From assembly GCA_030038295.1 (NCBI GenBank), contig JASHPF010000041.1:1-44609 (forward strand): DNA of 44,609 bases, given 5' to 3'. Below are positions 10,509 through 18,064 of this stretch, piece by piece. Origin of the DNA: Streptosporangiaceae bacterium (GTDB lineage: Bacteria; Actinomycetota; Actinomycetes; Streptosporangiales; Streptosporangiaceae). The translations under genes were made by a program, and so were the position numbers. The notes under the pieces are model-generated. The model had not been told where the DNA came from. It was given only the letters and a program-made list of their open reading frames with translations, and did not search any database. Numbering within the stretch: position 1 is the first letter of the stretch; every line of letters begins with the position of its first letter.

Positions 10509-11942
10509 TTAGTCCGCCTGGTCGCCGTTTTCGGCGCCGTCCGCAGTAGCGCCCTCGTCGGCCGCGTCGTCCTCGGCGTCGCCATCCTCGGTTTCGGCTG
10601 CACCTTCCTGGTCGCCCGTCTCGGCGGCCGCCGCGCCGCTGCTCAGGTCCACCGGCCGGCCGGCCTCGTCGACGATCCTGGCGTGCTGGGCGAGCCAGCT
10701 GAGCGCGTTACCGCGGAGCACGTCGGCCGCCACGGCCGGCAGCTGGCCGTTGTCGGAAAGCTGCCGTGCGAGCTGATCAGGGGCGACGCCCATCCGGTAG
10801 GCCTGCTCCGTCACGTAGGCGCTGAGCTCTTCCGGCGAGACCTTGAGGTCCTCCTGGGTGGCGACCTTGTCGAGGATGAAGCCCGCCTTGACCGACCGCC
10901 GGGCATCCGCCAGGAAGTCCTCCTCCAGCTTGGCCTGCGTGGTGCCGGCGGACTCCAGATAGGCCTGCATGGTGAGGCCAGCTCGGGTCAGCTGGTCCTG
11001 CAGGCTGTGCCGGCGGTGCTCAGCCTCCGACTCGACGATGCGCTCGGGCAGCGGGATATCGAGCTGGTCGATCAGCGCGTCGAGCAGCCGCTGCCGGGCC
11101 TGGCCGGCCTGGCCAGCCTGCCGGACCGCCGCCAGCTGCCGGCGAGTCGCGGCGCGCAGCTCGCCGATGGTGTCGAACTCGCTTGCCGACTGGGCGAACT
11201 CGTCGTCCAGCTCGGGCAGGTCCTTGACCTTCACCGAGTTGACGGTCACCTGGATGTCGGCCATCTTCCCGGCCTGGGAGCCGCCGGCCAGCTCCGCAGC
11301 GAAGGTTTTCGTCTCGCCCGCGGTCATCCCGGCGAGCGCCTCGTCGAGCCCGTCCAGCATGGACTCGCTGCCCACCTCGTAGGAATAGCCAGTGGTCTGT
11401 GCGTCGTCCACGGCCGTGCCGTCGACGGTCGCGGCCAGGTCGATGGAGACGAAGTCGCCGCTGCCCGCCGGGCGGTCGACGGTCCGCAGCGAGGCGAACC
11501 GCTCGCGCAGCGTAGCCAGATACTCCTCGACCTGGTCGGGGTCGACGTCGGCGTTCTCGACGGTCACCGACAGGGCGTCCAGATCAGGGAGATCGAAATG
11601 CGGCCGGACGTCGACCTCCGCGGTGAACGTTAGCTCCTTGCCGTCGTCCAGCTTGGTGACCTCGACGTCGGGCTGGCTCAGCGGCACCACATCGTGCTCC
11701 GACACCGCCTTGCTGTACAGCTCGGGCACCGCGTCGTTCACCGCCTGCTCGAGCACCACGCCGCGGCCGATGCGCATGTCGATCACCCGCGGCGGCACGT
11801 GCCCCGGCCGGAACCCCGGCACCCGGACCTGGCGCGCCACCTCCCGGTATGCCTTGTCCAGGTTCGGCTTGAGCTCGGAGAACGGAACTTCGATAGTCAG
11901 CTTGATCCTGGTCGGGCTGAGCTCTTCGAGGTCGGTCTTCAC
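10509..11942 (-). CDS. tig: Trigger factor (ribosome-associated chaperone)
   Basis: Peptidyl-prolyl isomerase and chaperone that binds nascent chains at the ribosome exit tunnel. The GTG at 11942, preceded by AGGAAG nine bases upstream, gives 477 residues starting VKTDLEELSPTRIKLTIEV. The ribosome-docking signature is VRVPGFRPGHVPPRVID (about 40-56, the GFRxGxxP motif). The FKBP-type domain follows at about 155-245 (GDFVSIDL and SMLDGLDEALAGMTAGETKTF), then the helical C-terminal domain. The last 45 residues form a strongly acidic, Gly/Ala-rich tail common in actinobacteria. A 13-codon longer start at 11981 lacks conservation. It heads the tig-clpP1-clpP2-clpX block, separated from clpP1 by 172 bp. 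Confidence 0.96.
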   Translation of the reverse strand: MKTDLEELSPTRIKLTIEVPFSELKPNLDKAYREVARQVRVPGFRPGHVPPRVIDMRIGRGVVLEQAVNDAVPELYSKAVSEHDVVPLSQPDVEVTKLDDGKELTFTAEVDVRPHFDLPDLDALSVTVENADVDPDQVEEYLATLRERFASLRTVDRPAGSGDFVSIDLAATVDGTAVDDAQTTGYSYEVGSESMLDGLDEALAGMTAGETKTFAAELAGGSQAGKMADIQVTVNSVKVKDLPELDDEFAQSASEFDTIGELRAATRRQLAAVRQAGQAGQARQRLLDALIDQLDIPLPERIVESEAEHRRHSLQDQLTRAGLTMQAYLESAGTTQAKLEEDFLADARRSVKAGFILDKVATQEDLKVSPEELSAYVTEQAYRMGVAPDQLARQLSDNGQLPAVAADVLRGNALSWLAQHARIVDEAGRPVDLSSGAAAAETGDQEGAAETEDGDAEDDAADEGATADGAENGDQAD

Positions 11943-12028
11943 CTGGGGTCGCTTCCTGGGAATGGTGGTTGCCGCTAGCACGACGCGGCTGGTTGCTGCC
12001 CGCCAAGTCTAGGACAGCCTCCGGCTAT

Positions 12029-12045
12029 TCACCCGCGACGGGTGA
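12029..12045. promoter_or_regulatory. TCACCC-N5-GGGTGA palindrome upstream of the HdeD gene
   Basis: TCACCC (12029-12034), five spacer bases (GCGAC), then GGGTGA (12040-12045): a perfect 6-bp inverted repeat about 100 bp before the HdeD-family gene. The same arms and spacer length recur at 15887-15905 upstream of the DUF7144 gene, with the intervening LuxR-type regulator as the obvious candidate binder. It could also act on tig, whose start is 87 bp to the left. Confidence 0.5.
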
Positions 12046-12143
12046 TGATCACGGGAACTCGCCCCGCGCAGCATGGCAGGTGGTGGCCTGGGCAGACGCC
12101 GCCACGTTGGCGCTGCCCGGCACCTGACTTCTCGGGAGGCGAG

Positions 12144-12923
12144 ATGACCGATCCGCTGGGCTCCGGAAGTGCCGGAGCGAGCGGCAGCACGTCGGGCGCC
12201 AGCGGCACGCACGCCACGGCAGCACCGACGCAGGTGCCTCAGCAGTACGAGCCGCGAGCTGGCGACCGCGACCAGGATGAGCGCGGTCAGCGGAACTTCG
12301 GCGCGGATGCGGCCGCGGTCGACGCCCGCGGTGACGCCCTCCTGGCCAAGGCCGCGCGACAGTCGTGGCCGGCCGTGCTGCTCGGCGGCCTGGGCATGAT
12401 CGCGCTGGGCATCTGTCTGCTGGTCTGGCCGCACGCGTCGCTCATCGTGGTGGCGATCCTCATCGGAGCGGCCCTCGTGGTATCCGGGCTGATCAAGCTG
12501 TGGGAGGGTCTCACCGCCAGCGACCGGAGCGGCGGCATGCGAGCCGCGTACGTCGTCATCGGCATCGTCGCCGTGCTCGCCGGGCTGTACTGCCTGCGGC
12601 ACCACGCGCTCAGCCTGTTCCTGCTGACGTTCCTGATTAGCGTCTATTTCATCGCGCACGGCATCGCCGACATCGGTGTCGCAGTGTCCGCACGGGTCCC
12701 TGGCCGCGGCGTCCGCGCGGTGCTCGGCCTCTGCAGCCTGGCTGCCGGGATCATCTTGCTCGTCTGGCCGGCCATCACCCTGGTGCTGCTGCTGACCATC
12801 GCGGGCGCCTGGCTGATCTTCTACGGCCTCGTGCTCGGGGGGCTGGCCTTCAGCCTGCTGCGAGCGAGTCGGGCACTGACCAGGCGGTCTGAGTCGAGCC
12901 GCTACGTCCCGAGCGCCGCGTAG
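12144..12923 (+). CDS. HdeD family (DUF308) multi-pass membrane protein
   Basis: Membrane protein of the HdeD/DUF308 family, which includes an E. coli acid-resistance protein. The molecular function is unknown. The start ATG at 12144 follows GGGAGG with good spacing and gives 259 residues. The first 75 residues are hydrophilic and rich in Ser, Gly, Thr and Ala, probably a cytoplasmic disordered arm. About six membrane helices follow (residues 78-245) in the family's repeated two-helix units, each ending with a LLVWP signature (LGICLLVWPHASL and AAGIILLVWPAITL). The 3' end overlaps the convergent LuxR-type gene by 22 bp, so antisense interference between the two transcripts is likely. It probably belongs to the stress module with the DUF7144 gene. 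Confidence 0.88.
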   Translation: MTDPLGSGSAGASGSTSGASGTHATAAPTQVPQQYEPRAGDRDQDERGQRNFGADAAAVDARGDALLAKAARQSWPAVLLGGLGMIALGICLLVWPHASLIVVAILIGAALVVSGLIKLWEGLTASDRSGGMRAAYVVIGIVAVLAGLYCLRHHALSLFLLTFLISVYFIAHGIADIGVAVSARVPGRGVRAVLGLCSLAAGIILLVWPAITLVLLLTIAGAWLIFYGLVLGGLAFSLLRASRALTRRSESSRYVPSAA

Positions 12924-15682
12924 CCGCCGTCAGCCCGCCGTAACAGCAGTTCCAGCCGGCGGCCCTGCGCGATCGCCTGGCGCCGATTCGCTACGCCCAG
13001 CTTCCGATATACCGAGCTCAGGTGCGTCTTGATGGTGTTGATGGAGAGGAAGAGCGACTCGGCGATCTCCTGGTTCGTCATGTGGGACGGCAGGAACCGC
13101 AGCACTGCCAGCTCGCTGTCGGTGAGCAGCGCCGCTGGCTGGCTGGCGACTGGCCGGGACAGTCGGCCGTCGAACCGGTCCAGGATCCGGGCGGCGAAGC
13201 GGGCGCACCGGTTGGACGGGGAGATGAGCACCGTGAGCGCCGACCGGACGGCCGACCCGGCCAGCAGGAACGGCCCGCAGGCGTCGTCCGGCTCGGCCAG
13301 CGCCAGCGCCTGCGACAGCAGCTCGGCCGCTTCGCCCGGCTGACTGAGCCTGCGGTGCGCGATCACCGCGGTCAGCAGGGCCGTGATCCGGTCGGTGGTC
13401 GAGCAGCTTCCGGCCGGCTCGGCGAGCACCGGCTCGACGAGCTTCAGCGCGGCCTTATCGTCTTCGTCGGCGATGAGCAGCCGCGCCTGCCCGACGGCGA
13501 CCTCGGCCCGGGTGGCCGGGTCGGCCGGCGGCCCGGCGGCAGGCCCGGCTAGCTCCGCGAGCGTTGCCCTGGCGCGCTCTCGCTCCCCCGCCGCGAGGCT
13601 GATCTCGGCGTCCAGCAGCGCCACCACGGCCGCGGCGCCCTGTGTCCGGCCCGGCCCCTCGGCTTGGTCCGAGCCCGCCGCCGGGCCCGGCACCGCGGGC
13701 AGGTCGGCGAGCTGAACCGATCCGGCCGCGGCGTCCGTGAGCCACCTGACGAGCCCGCGAGCGCCGGGCAGGTTCCCGTCTGCAACCGCGAGCCGGGCCC
13801 GCAGCAGCCCGCTGAGCAGCGCAATCGATGGCTCGCCCGCGGGCCGTGGCGCCATCGCTGCCAGCTGGGCCTGGTCGAGCAGCGCCGACGCCTCGTCCAG
13901 CTCGTCGCGACCGAGGCTGACCACGGCGCTGGCCAGCGCGAGCACCGGCGCGAGCTCGCCGTCCTGGCCGTGCGGGCCGTCGGCCACGGTTGTCGTGAGC
14001 CGCGACGCGGCCGCGAGGTCGCCGTACAGCGCCGCGGCGACGGCCTCCCAGCACCGGCCGCGCTCGCGCAGCGCCAGCAGTCCCCCGGCCGACAGCTGGG
14101 AGCCCGCGTGCAGCAGCGCCGATCGCGCCTGGTGCAGGTCGAACGAGCGCAGGGCGGCGAAGCCGAGCGCGAGCCACAGCAGGCCGAGCGCCTCGTGCTG
14201 CCGCCCGCGTGGGTCGCCGTGCACCCGGCTGGCGAGTGTGCGCTCGGCGTCGAGCCAGCCCGGCCGGGCGGTCTCCGGCCCCGCCGCGGCGGCCTGGTAG
14301 AGCACGTGCAGCGCCGCGAGCCAGAGCTCGGCCTGGCCGCGCTCGGCATCGGCGAGCCCGGCGAGCGCGTGCTGCGCCTCTTCCAGATGTGGCAGCGCTC
14401 CGTCCGCGTCACCCTGCCACAGCCGCCCGGCGGCGAGCACCATCGCGGGCGTGGCCTCCCCGGCGACCCAGTCCGGCGGCGCCCCGGCGAGCGCCTGCTC
14501 CACCGCGGGACCCTCGGCCGACAGCATGACCGACGGCCCGGCCCGGTTGAGCACCTGTGCGCCGAAGTCCCAGTCACCGACGTCGGCCGCGGCTCGCACC
14601 GCGGCCGCGACCTCCCCGTGCGCCGCGTGCCAGCGTGCCACGCGGCGCTGCAGGTCCGGGACCTCCTCCGGCAGCTCCCGGCGTAGGCATCCGGTGAGCA
14701 CGTCCCGCAGCATCGGGTGGTACCGGTACTCGCCCGAGTCGGGCGCCACCGGCGCGACCAGGCTGCCCGCCCGGCTCAGCCGGTCGAGCACCTGAGCGGC
14801 CGCCGGATCACCGGTCAGCTCGCTGGCCAGCGTGGCCGGTACCGACTCGGTCAGGCAGGTGCGCTGCAGGAACCGGCGCACGTCGGCCTGGAGGGGGCCC
14901 AGCACCTCGTCCTGCACGTAGTCCGCCACCAGGGCGTGTGCGGTCACCCGGTCGGCCTGGGCGGACAGCACGGTGAGCCGCAGCCCGGCCAGCCAGCCCT
15001 CGGTGCGGCGGATGACCTCGTCGCGCTCGGCCGGGCGCAGCGGCCGGCCGAGCATGTCGAAGTAGGCGCCGATCTCCTCGCTGGTACAGGCCAGCTCGGC
15101 GGCGCCGATCTCGGCCAGCTCGCCGGCCAGCCGCAGCCGCGCCAGGCCCAGGGCGGGCGCCGACCGGCCGACCAGGACGAGCCGGAGCCCGGCCGGCTCA
15201 TGCCTGATGAGCTCGTCGAGCCCGGCGAGTGCCGCGCTGCCCGCGATCAGGCCGACGTCGTCGAGGACAAGCACCACCGGCGGCGCTGTCGCCGGGACGG
15301 CAGTAGCGAGCCAGTGCGGGACGTCGTCCGGGCGGACGCCGTCGGGCGGGGTGGCGACGCCGGTCACCGACAGCGCCGCGGTCAGGTACCGCCAGAACCG
15401 GCCCGGCTCGGCGTCGCCGGCGTCGAGCGTGACCCACGCCGGGCGGCGAGCCGGTGGGCGCGCCGCGGCCCACTGCCCGGCGGCCATCGTCTTCCCGGCG
15501 CCGGGCGGCCCGGTGATCAGCGTGACCGGACAGCCGACGGCGGCCTCGATGCGGGCGGTAAGCCTGGGCCGCGCGAGCACGGCGACGCCCGGCCGCGGTA
15601 TCCGCAGCTTGTCAGCTAGCAGCGACCCAGCCGCGGCGTGCCGACTCATGGACACGGCCGGGCCGCCGACGACGCTCGTCAT
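12902..15682 (-). CDS. LuxR family transcriptional regulator, large ATP-binding (MalT/LAL) type
   Basis: Large ATP-dependent signal-integrating transcription factor of 926 residues. Walker A is GPPGAGKT (58-65) and Walker B VVLVLDDVGLI lies near residue 140. A winged-helix/arm region covers roughly 200-330, followed by a long alpha-helical TPR-like sensor domain (about 340-840) very rich in Ala and Leu. The C-terminal LuxR helix-turn-helix spans about 855-915 (LTDSELAVLRFLPSHMTNQEIAESLFLSINTIKTHL, split here for its two helices). The ATG at 15682 has a G-rich ribosome site; Met12 is an alternative. It converges on the HdeD gene with a 22-bp overlap and has 350 bp of regulatory DNA upstream, shared with the divergent DUF7144 gene. 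The ligand is unknown. Confidence 0.92.
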   Translation of the reverse strand: MTSVVGGPAVSMSRHAAAGSLLADKLRIPRPGVAVLARPRLTARIEAAVGCPVTLITGPPGAGKTMAAGQWAAARPPARRPAWVTLDAGDAEPGRFWRYLTAALSVTGVATPPDGVRPDDVPHWLATAVPATAPPVVLVLDDVGLIAGSAALAGLDELIRHEPAGLRLVLVGRSAPALGLARLRLAGELAEIGAAELACTSEEIGAYFDMLGRPLRPAERDEVIRRTEGWLAGLRLTVLSAQADRVTAHALVADYVQDEVLGPLQADVRRFLQRTCLTESVPATLASELTGDPAAAQVLDRLSRAGSLVAPVAPDSGEYRYHPMLRDVLTGCLRRELPEEVPDLQRRVARWHAAHGEVAAAVRAAADVGDWDFGAQVLNRAGPSVMLSAEGPAVEQALAGAPPDWVAGEATPAMVLAAGRLWQGDADGALPHLEEAQHALAGLADAERGQAELWLAALHVLYQAAAAGPETARPGWLDAERTLASRVHGDPRGRQHEALGLLWLALGFAALRSFDLHQARSALLHAGSQLSAGGLLALRERGRCWEAVAAALYGDLAAASRLTTTVADGPHGQDGELAPVLALASAVVSLGRDELDEASALLDQAQLAAMAPRPAGEPSIALLSGLLRARLAVADGNLPGARGLVRWLTDAAAGSVQLADLPAVPGPAAGSDQAEGPGRTQGAAAVVALLDAEISLAAGERERARATLAELAGPAAGPPADPATRAEVAVGQARLLIADEDDKAALKLVEPVLAEPAGSCSTTDRITALLTAVIAHRRLSQPGEAAELLSQALALAEPDDACGPFLLAGSAVRSALTVLISPSNRCARFAARILDRFDGRLSRPVASQPAALLTDSELAVLRFLPSHMTNQEIAESLFLSINTIKTHLSSVYRKLGVANRRQAIAQGRRLELLLRRADGGYAALGT

Positions 15683-16033
15683 CGCCCCCCCGAAGTGACC
15701 CGCGGTTTCGCGGCGCTGGCGACCGGGAGCTCACGAAGTGTGCCCGCTGCCCCCGTCACCCGCCGCGGTGAAACTGCAGCTCAACGCCCGGTACGCGGCA
15801 TACCCAGGCGGGCTGGCCATCAATCGGAGCGACCCGGTATGCCCGGAATACAGGGCTCCGGGGCACCCGCTGGGCCGACCTCGCGGATCACCCCCGCCGG
15901 GTGATGCCCGTGACGCGCGGCCGTCCGTAGCGTCCATAAGAGAACCCGGGCAACCGGTCAGCAAGCGGGCGGCCGCTGCCTGACAGGGGTAGCGGCGCGT
16001 CTGGCCTGCGGGCCAGGTCAGAGGGGAGTGTTC
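15683..16033. promoter_or_regulatory. Divergent regulatory region luxR-type gene / DUF7144 gene
   Basis: No supported gene lies in these 351 bp; open frames here have no recognisable protein features. The stretch separates two divergent starts and holds the perfect palindrome at 15887-15905 and, closer to the regulator, an imperfect version at 15756-15771 (TCACC-N6-GGTGA). It probably contains both promoters and an autoregulatory site. Confidence 0.5.
15887..15905. promoter_or_regulatory. ATCACCC-N5-GGGTGAT palindrome upstream of DUF7144 gene
   Basis: ATCACCC (15887-15893), spacer CCGCC, GGGTGAT (15899-15905): a perfect 7-bp inverted repeat 128 bp upstream of the DUF7144 start. It shares arm sequence and spacer length with the site at 12029-12045. 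The arrangement is typical of a dimeric helix-turn-helix regulator such as the LuxR-type protein encoded between the two sites. Confidence 0.55.
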
Positions 16034-16711
16034 ATGAGGAGAGCACACGACAAGTCCTCGTCCTCGGGCTGGCAGGAGGACCAGGCGGGCCAGACCGGGC
16101 AGCAGACCGGTGCTACGGGTACCGGGCCCGGTACGGCCTCGGGAGCACAGGCGACGGGCGGGACAGGCCAGACAGGCGATCAGTACAGCACGACCACCAC
16201 GAGAACCTACCAGGGAAGCGCGCAGCCGACGCAGGGCTACGGCCGCACTGGGCGGGAGGAGCCCGGGCCCCCTGGGCCCTACGGTCAGAGCGCGATGGAA
16301 ACGTACGCGAACACCGTGCACGGGGGGCTGTTCCTGGTGCTGGGAGGGCTGCTGACCTTCCTCGTCGGGCTAGCCTTCGTGGTTCGGCACAGCTTCTATC
16401 ACTCCTTCGCGGGCTACGCCTACAACTGGGGCATCGTGTCCTGGGGGTGGGTGCTGTTCGGGCTCGGCATCGTGACGTTCGCGGTCGGGGCGTGCCACCT
16501 GCTCGGACTTCCGTTGTCCCGGCCGCTCGGCATCGTCATGGGGGTGCTGACGGCGGTCGCGGGCTTCATGGTGATCCCGTTCTATCCGCTGTGGGGCATC
16601 ATCATCGTCGCCCTGGGTATCGCGGCGATCTGGGGGCTCGCGCACGGTGCGCAGAGCAAGGCGCGCGAGCGGGAACTCCGGGAGTACGAGCGGCAGCACC
16701 AGACGATGTAA
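16034..16711 (+). CDS. DUF7144 family membrane protein
   Basis: Membrane protein of unknown function, 225 residues. The ATG at 16034 was chosen because GAGGGGAG ends five bases before it; a GTG at 16028 would overlap that site. The first 90 residues are a hydrophilic, Gly/Thr/Gln-rich arm with repeated TG and QTG steps. Four membrane helices follow (about 97-119, 133-155, 160-180, 183-202) with the family's landmarks: aromatic-rich YNWGIVSWGWVLFGLG and VIPFYPLWGIIIVALGIAAIWGL. The end is charged (RERELREYERQHQ). An upstream palindrome links it to the HdeD gene and the LuxR-type regulator. A strong hairpin starts 39 bp after the stop. Confidence 0.85.
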   Translation: MRRAHDKSSSSGWQEDQAGQTGQQTGATGTGPGTASGAQATGGTGQTGDQYSTTTTRTYQGSAQPTQGYGRTGREEPGPPGPYGQSAMETYANTVHGGLFLVLGGLLTFLVGLAFVVRHSFYHSFAGYAYNWGIVSWGWVLFGLGIVTFAVGACHLLGLPLSRPLGIVMGVLTAVAGFMVIPFYPLWGIIIVALGIAAIWGLAHGAQSKARERELREYERQHQTM

Positions 16712-16746
16712 CGCCGTCGGCGAGCCGCCAGCCTTGCCGGCCGCGG

Positions 16747-17316
16747 TCAGCGAGCCCCGTCCTGCCCATCAGGGACGGGGCTCGCCCCGTCCTGCGCCGG
16801 GCGCATGCGGCGCGAGGCGCGGGTCCGCAGGAAGCCGGACACGAGGCCCGCGGCCAGGCCGATGAAGACCAGGTTGAAGACCATCTGCACGGTCACCGCG
16901 GCGCGGGCGAGCTGCCCCGCGGCGTGCACGTCCCCGAATCCGACCGTGGTCAGCGTGCTGACCGTGAAGTACAGGGCGTCGATCTTGGTGTGCAGCTGGG
17001 CGAACTGCCCGGGCAGCATCGCGAGGGAGTTATCGCACCACGAGAAGAACAGCACGGTCAGGACCAGCAGCAGCACCAGGCCCCGGATCCTCGCCCCCTC
17101 GCCCGCCCGGAGCAGGCGCCGGACCGCGAGCAGAATAAGCAGGCCAAGGACGACCACGCCGCAGCTGAACAGCAACTCCCACGAGCTCTGTCGCATCCGG
17201 CCAGGGATGGGCAGGAGGAAATAGACAACCGTGGTGAGCAGCGCGATCCCGACCGTCCCAGCGAAGTCCCGGCCAGGGTGCGGGCGGGCGGCTCCCGCCG
17301 CGCCGTGCGGCTGCAT
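16747..17316 (-). CDS. Potassium-channel-like protein (Ion_trans_2 type)
   Basis: Predicted cation channel, 189 residues from the ATG at 17316 (MQPHGAAGAARP). Membrane segments are predicted at about 21-38, 47-66, 78-95 and 140-160. Between the last two lies a pore helix and the selectivity filter TTVGFGD (123-129), the potassium-channel signature. The soluble C-terminus is short (about 25 residues, basic then QDG-repeat) and has no RCK/TrkA-N domain, so gating by cytosolic ligands is unlikely. The final codons contain the 13-bp hairpin that probably terminates the facing DUF7144 transcript. A longer frame beginning upstream lacks hydrophobic or conserved sequence. Confidence 0.88.
   Translation of the reverse strand: MQPHGAAGAARPHPGRDFAGTVGIALLTTVVYFLLPIPGRMRQSSWELLFSCGVVVLGLLILLAVRRLLRAGEGARIRGLVLLLVLTVLFFSWCDNSLAMLPGQFAQLHTKIDALYFTVSTLTTVGFGDVHAAGQLARAAVTVQMVFNLVFIGLAAGLVSGFLRTRASRRMRPAQDGASPVPDGQDGAR
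16750..16785. terminator. 13-bp perfect hairpin between convergent genes, inside channel CDS
   Basis: GCGAGCCCCGTCC (16750-16762), a 10-base loop, then GGACGGGGCTCGC (16773-16785). The stem is perfect and GC-rich and lies 38 bp after the DUF7144 stop, where it would terminate that transcript. It is embedded in the last codons of the convergent ion-channel gene. No T-run follows, as is common in actinomycetes. Confidence 0.65.
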
Positions 17317-17492
17317 GGGCCGATTGTGGCATGCCCACGCGCGGCCCCTCGCTGCCCGGCCCAGTGCCAGCAGCGGCAGACCTCCCCGTGTCGGCACGCG
17401 CCGCGTGGCCTGCCGCTGCCCACCAGCGTGTTTCCCGCGCTCCGCCCGGGCGACGCCACCCGCAGCGGGCTATGTGCCGGAGCGGCCCCTGG

Positions 17493-18002
17493 TCAGCCTG
17501 GCCGCAGCCCTAGCCGGGTGATGATGCCGGCCGCCAGCTGGCCGGGCGGCTGGTCCCCGGTCGTGACCGGGTATACCCGGCGCTCGTCCGGCTCGGGCAG
17601 CTCCAGCGTGGCGTACTGGCTCGCCAGGAGCTCCGCACCGAAGAAGTGGCCCCGGCGGCCGAGCATCCGGGTCCGGTCCTCGTCACGATTGATCATGAGA
17701 AATACCATGACCGCGTCGTCGCGACCGCTGAGCAGCTCGTCCCGGTAGCTCCGCTTGAGCGCGGAGCAGGCCAGCACGGCCGACTGACCGGTGGCGATGA
17801 TGTCGTCCATCCACGACGTGATGGCCGCCAGCCAGGGCTTGCGGTCGGCGTCGGTGAGCGGCAGGCCAGCGCGCATCTTCGCGACGTTCGCGGCTGGGTG
17901 GAACGAGTCACCGTCGGCGAAAGTCCAGCCCAGCCGCCGGGCTAGCTGCTGGCCGACGGTGGTCTTGCCGCTGCCGGCCACGCCGGCCACCACCAGGATC
18001 AT
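17493..18002 (-). CDS. gntK: Gluconokinase (thermoresistant, GntK/IdnK family)
   Basis: Phosphorylates D-gluconate to 6-phosphogluconate with ATP, feeding the pentose-phosphate or Entner-Doudoroff route. The 169-residue length is standard. Walker A is GVAGSGKTT (7-15). The family's substrate region is ADGDSFHPAANVAKMRAGLPLTDADRKPWL (split by its DGDSFHP and NxxKMxxGxPLxDxDRxPWL motifs), followed by CSALKRSYRDELL and GHFFGAELLASQYATLELPEPDE. It is divergent from the G6PDH-like gene with only 62 bp between them, so both ways of making 6-phosphogluconate share one promoter region. The ion-channel gene downstream is on the same strand, 176 bp away. Confidence 0.95.
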   Translation of the reverse strand: MILVVAGVAGSGKTTVGQQLARRLGWTFADGDSFHPAANVAKMRAGLPLTDADRKPWLAAITSWMDDIIATGQSAVLACSALKRSYRDELLSGRDDAVMVFLMINRDEDRTRMLGRRGHFFGAELLASQYATLELPEPDERRVYPVTTGDQPPGQLAAGIITRLGLRPG

Positions 18003-18064
18003 TTGCTGGTGAGCCTAGCGTGCAAGGCTTTTCCGCGGGAGCACGCGAGTCAAGGGAGCACCGC

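Noticed and set aside
9593-10603. Longer starts for clpP2 (9635 or 9725) and clpP1 (10603)
   Set aside because: clpP2 has a much stronger ribosome site for GTG 9593, and the extra clpP1 codons are Arg/Pro/Thr filler that covers the ClgR site. ATG 9635 remains a possible alternative for clpP2.
15731-16321. Minus-strand open frame overlapping the luxR-DUF7144 gap
   Set aside because: Low-complexity Arg/Gly/Pro sequence that runs into the DUF7144 coding region antisense; no ribosome site or conserved stretch.
17516-17525. GGGTGATGAT half-sites at 17516-17525 and 27301-27310 resembling the 12029/15887 palindrome
   Set aside because: The opposite arm is missing in both cases, and one is inside the gluconokinase gene, so they are probably chance matches.
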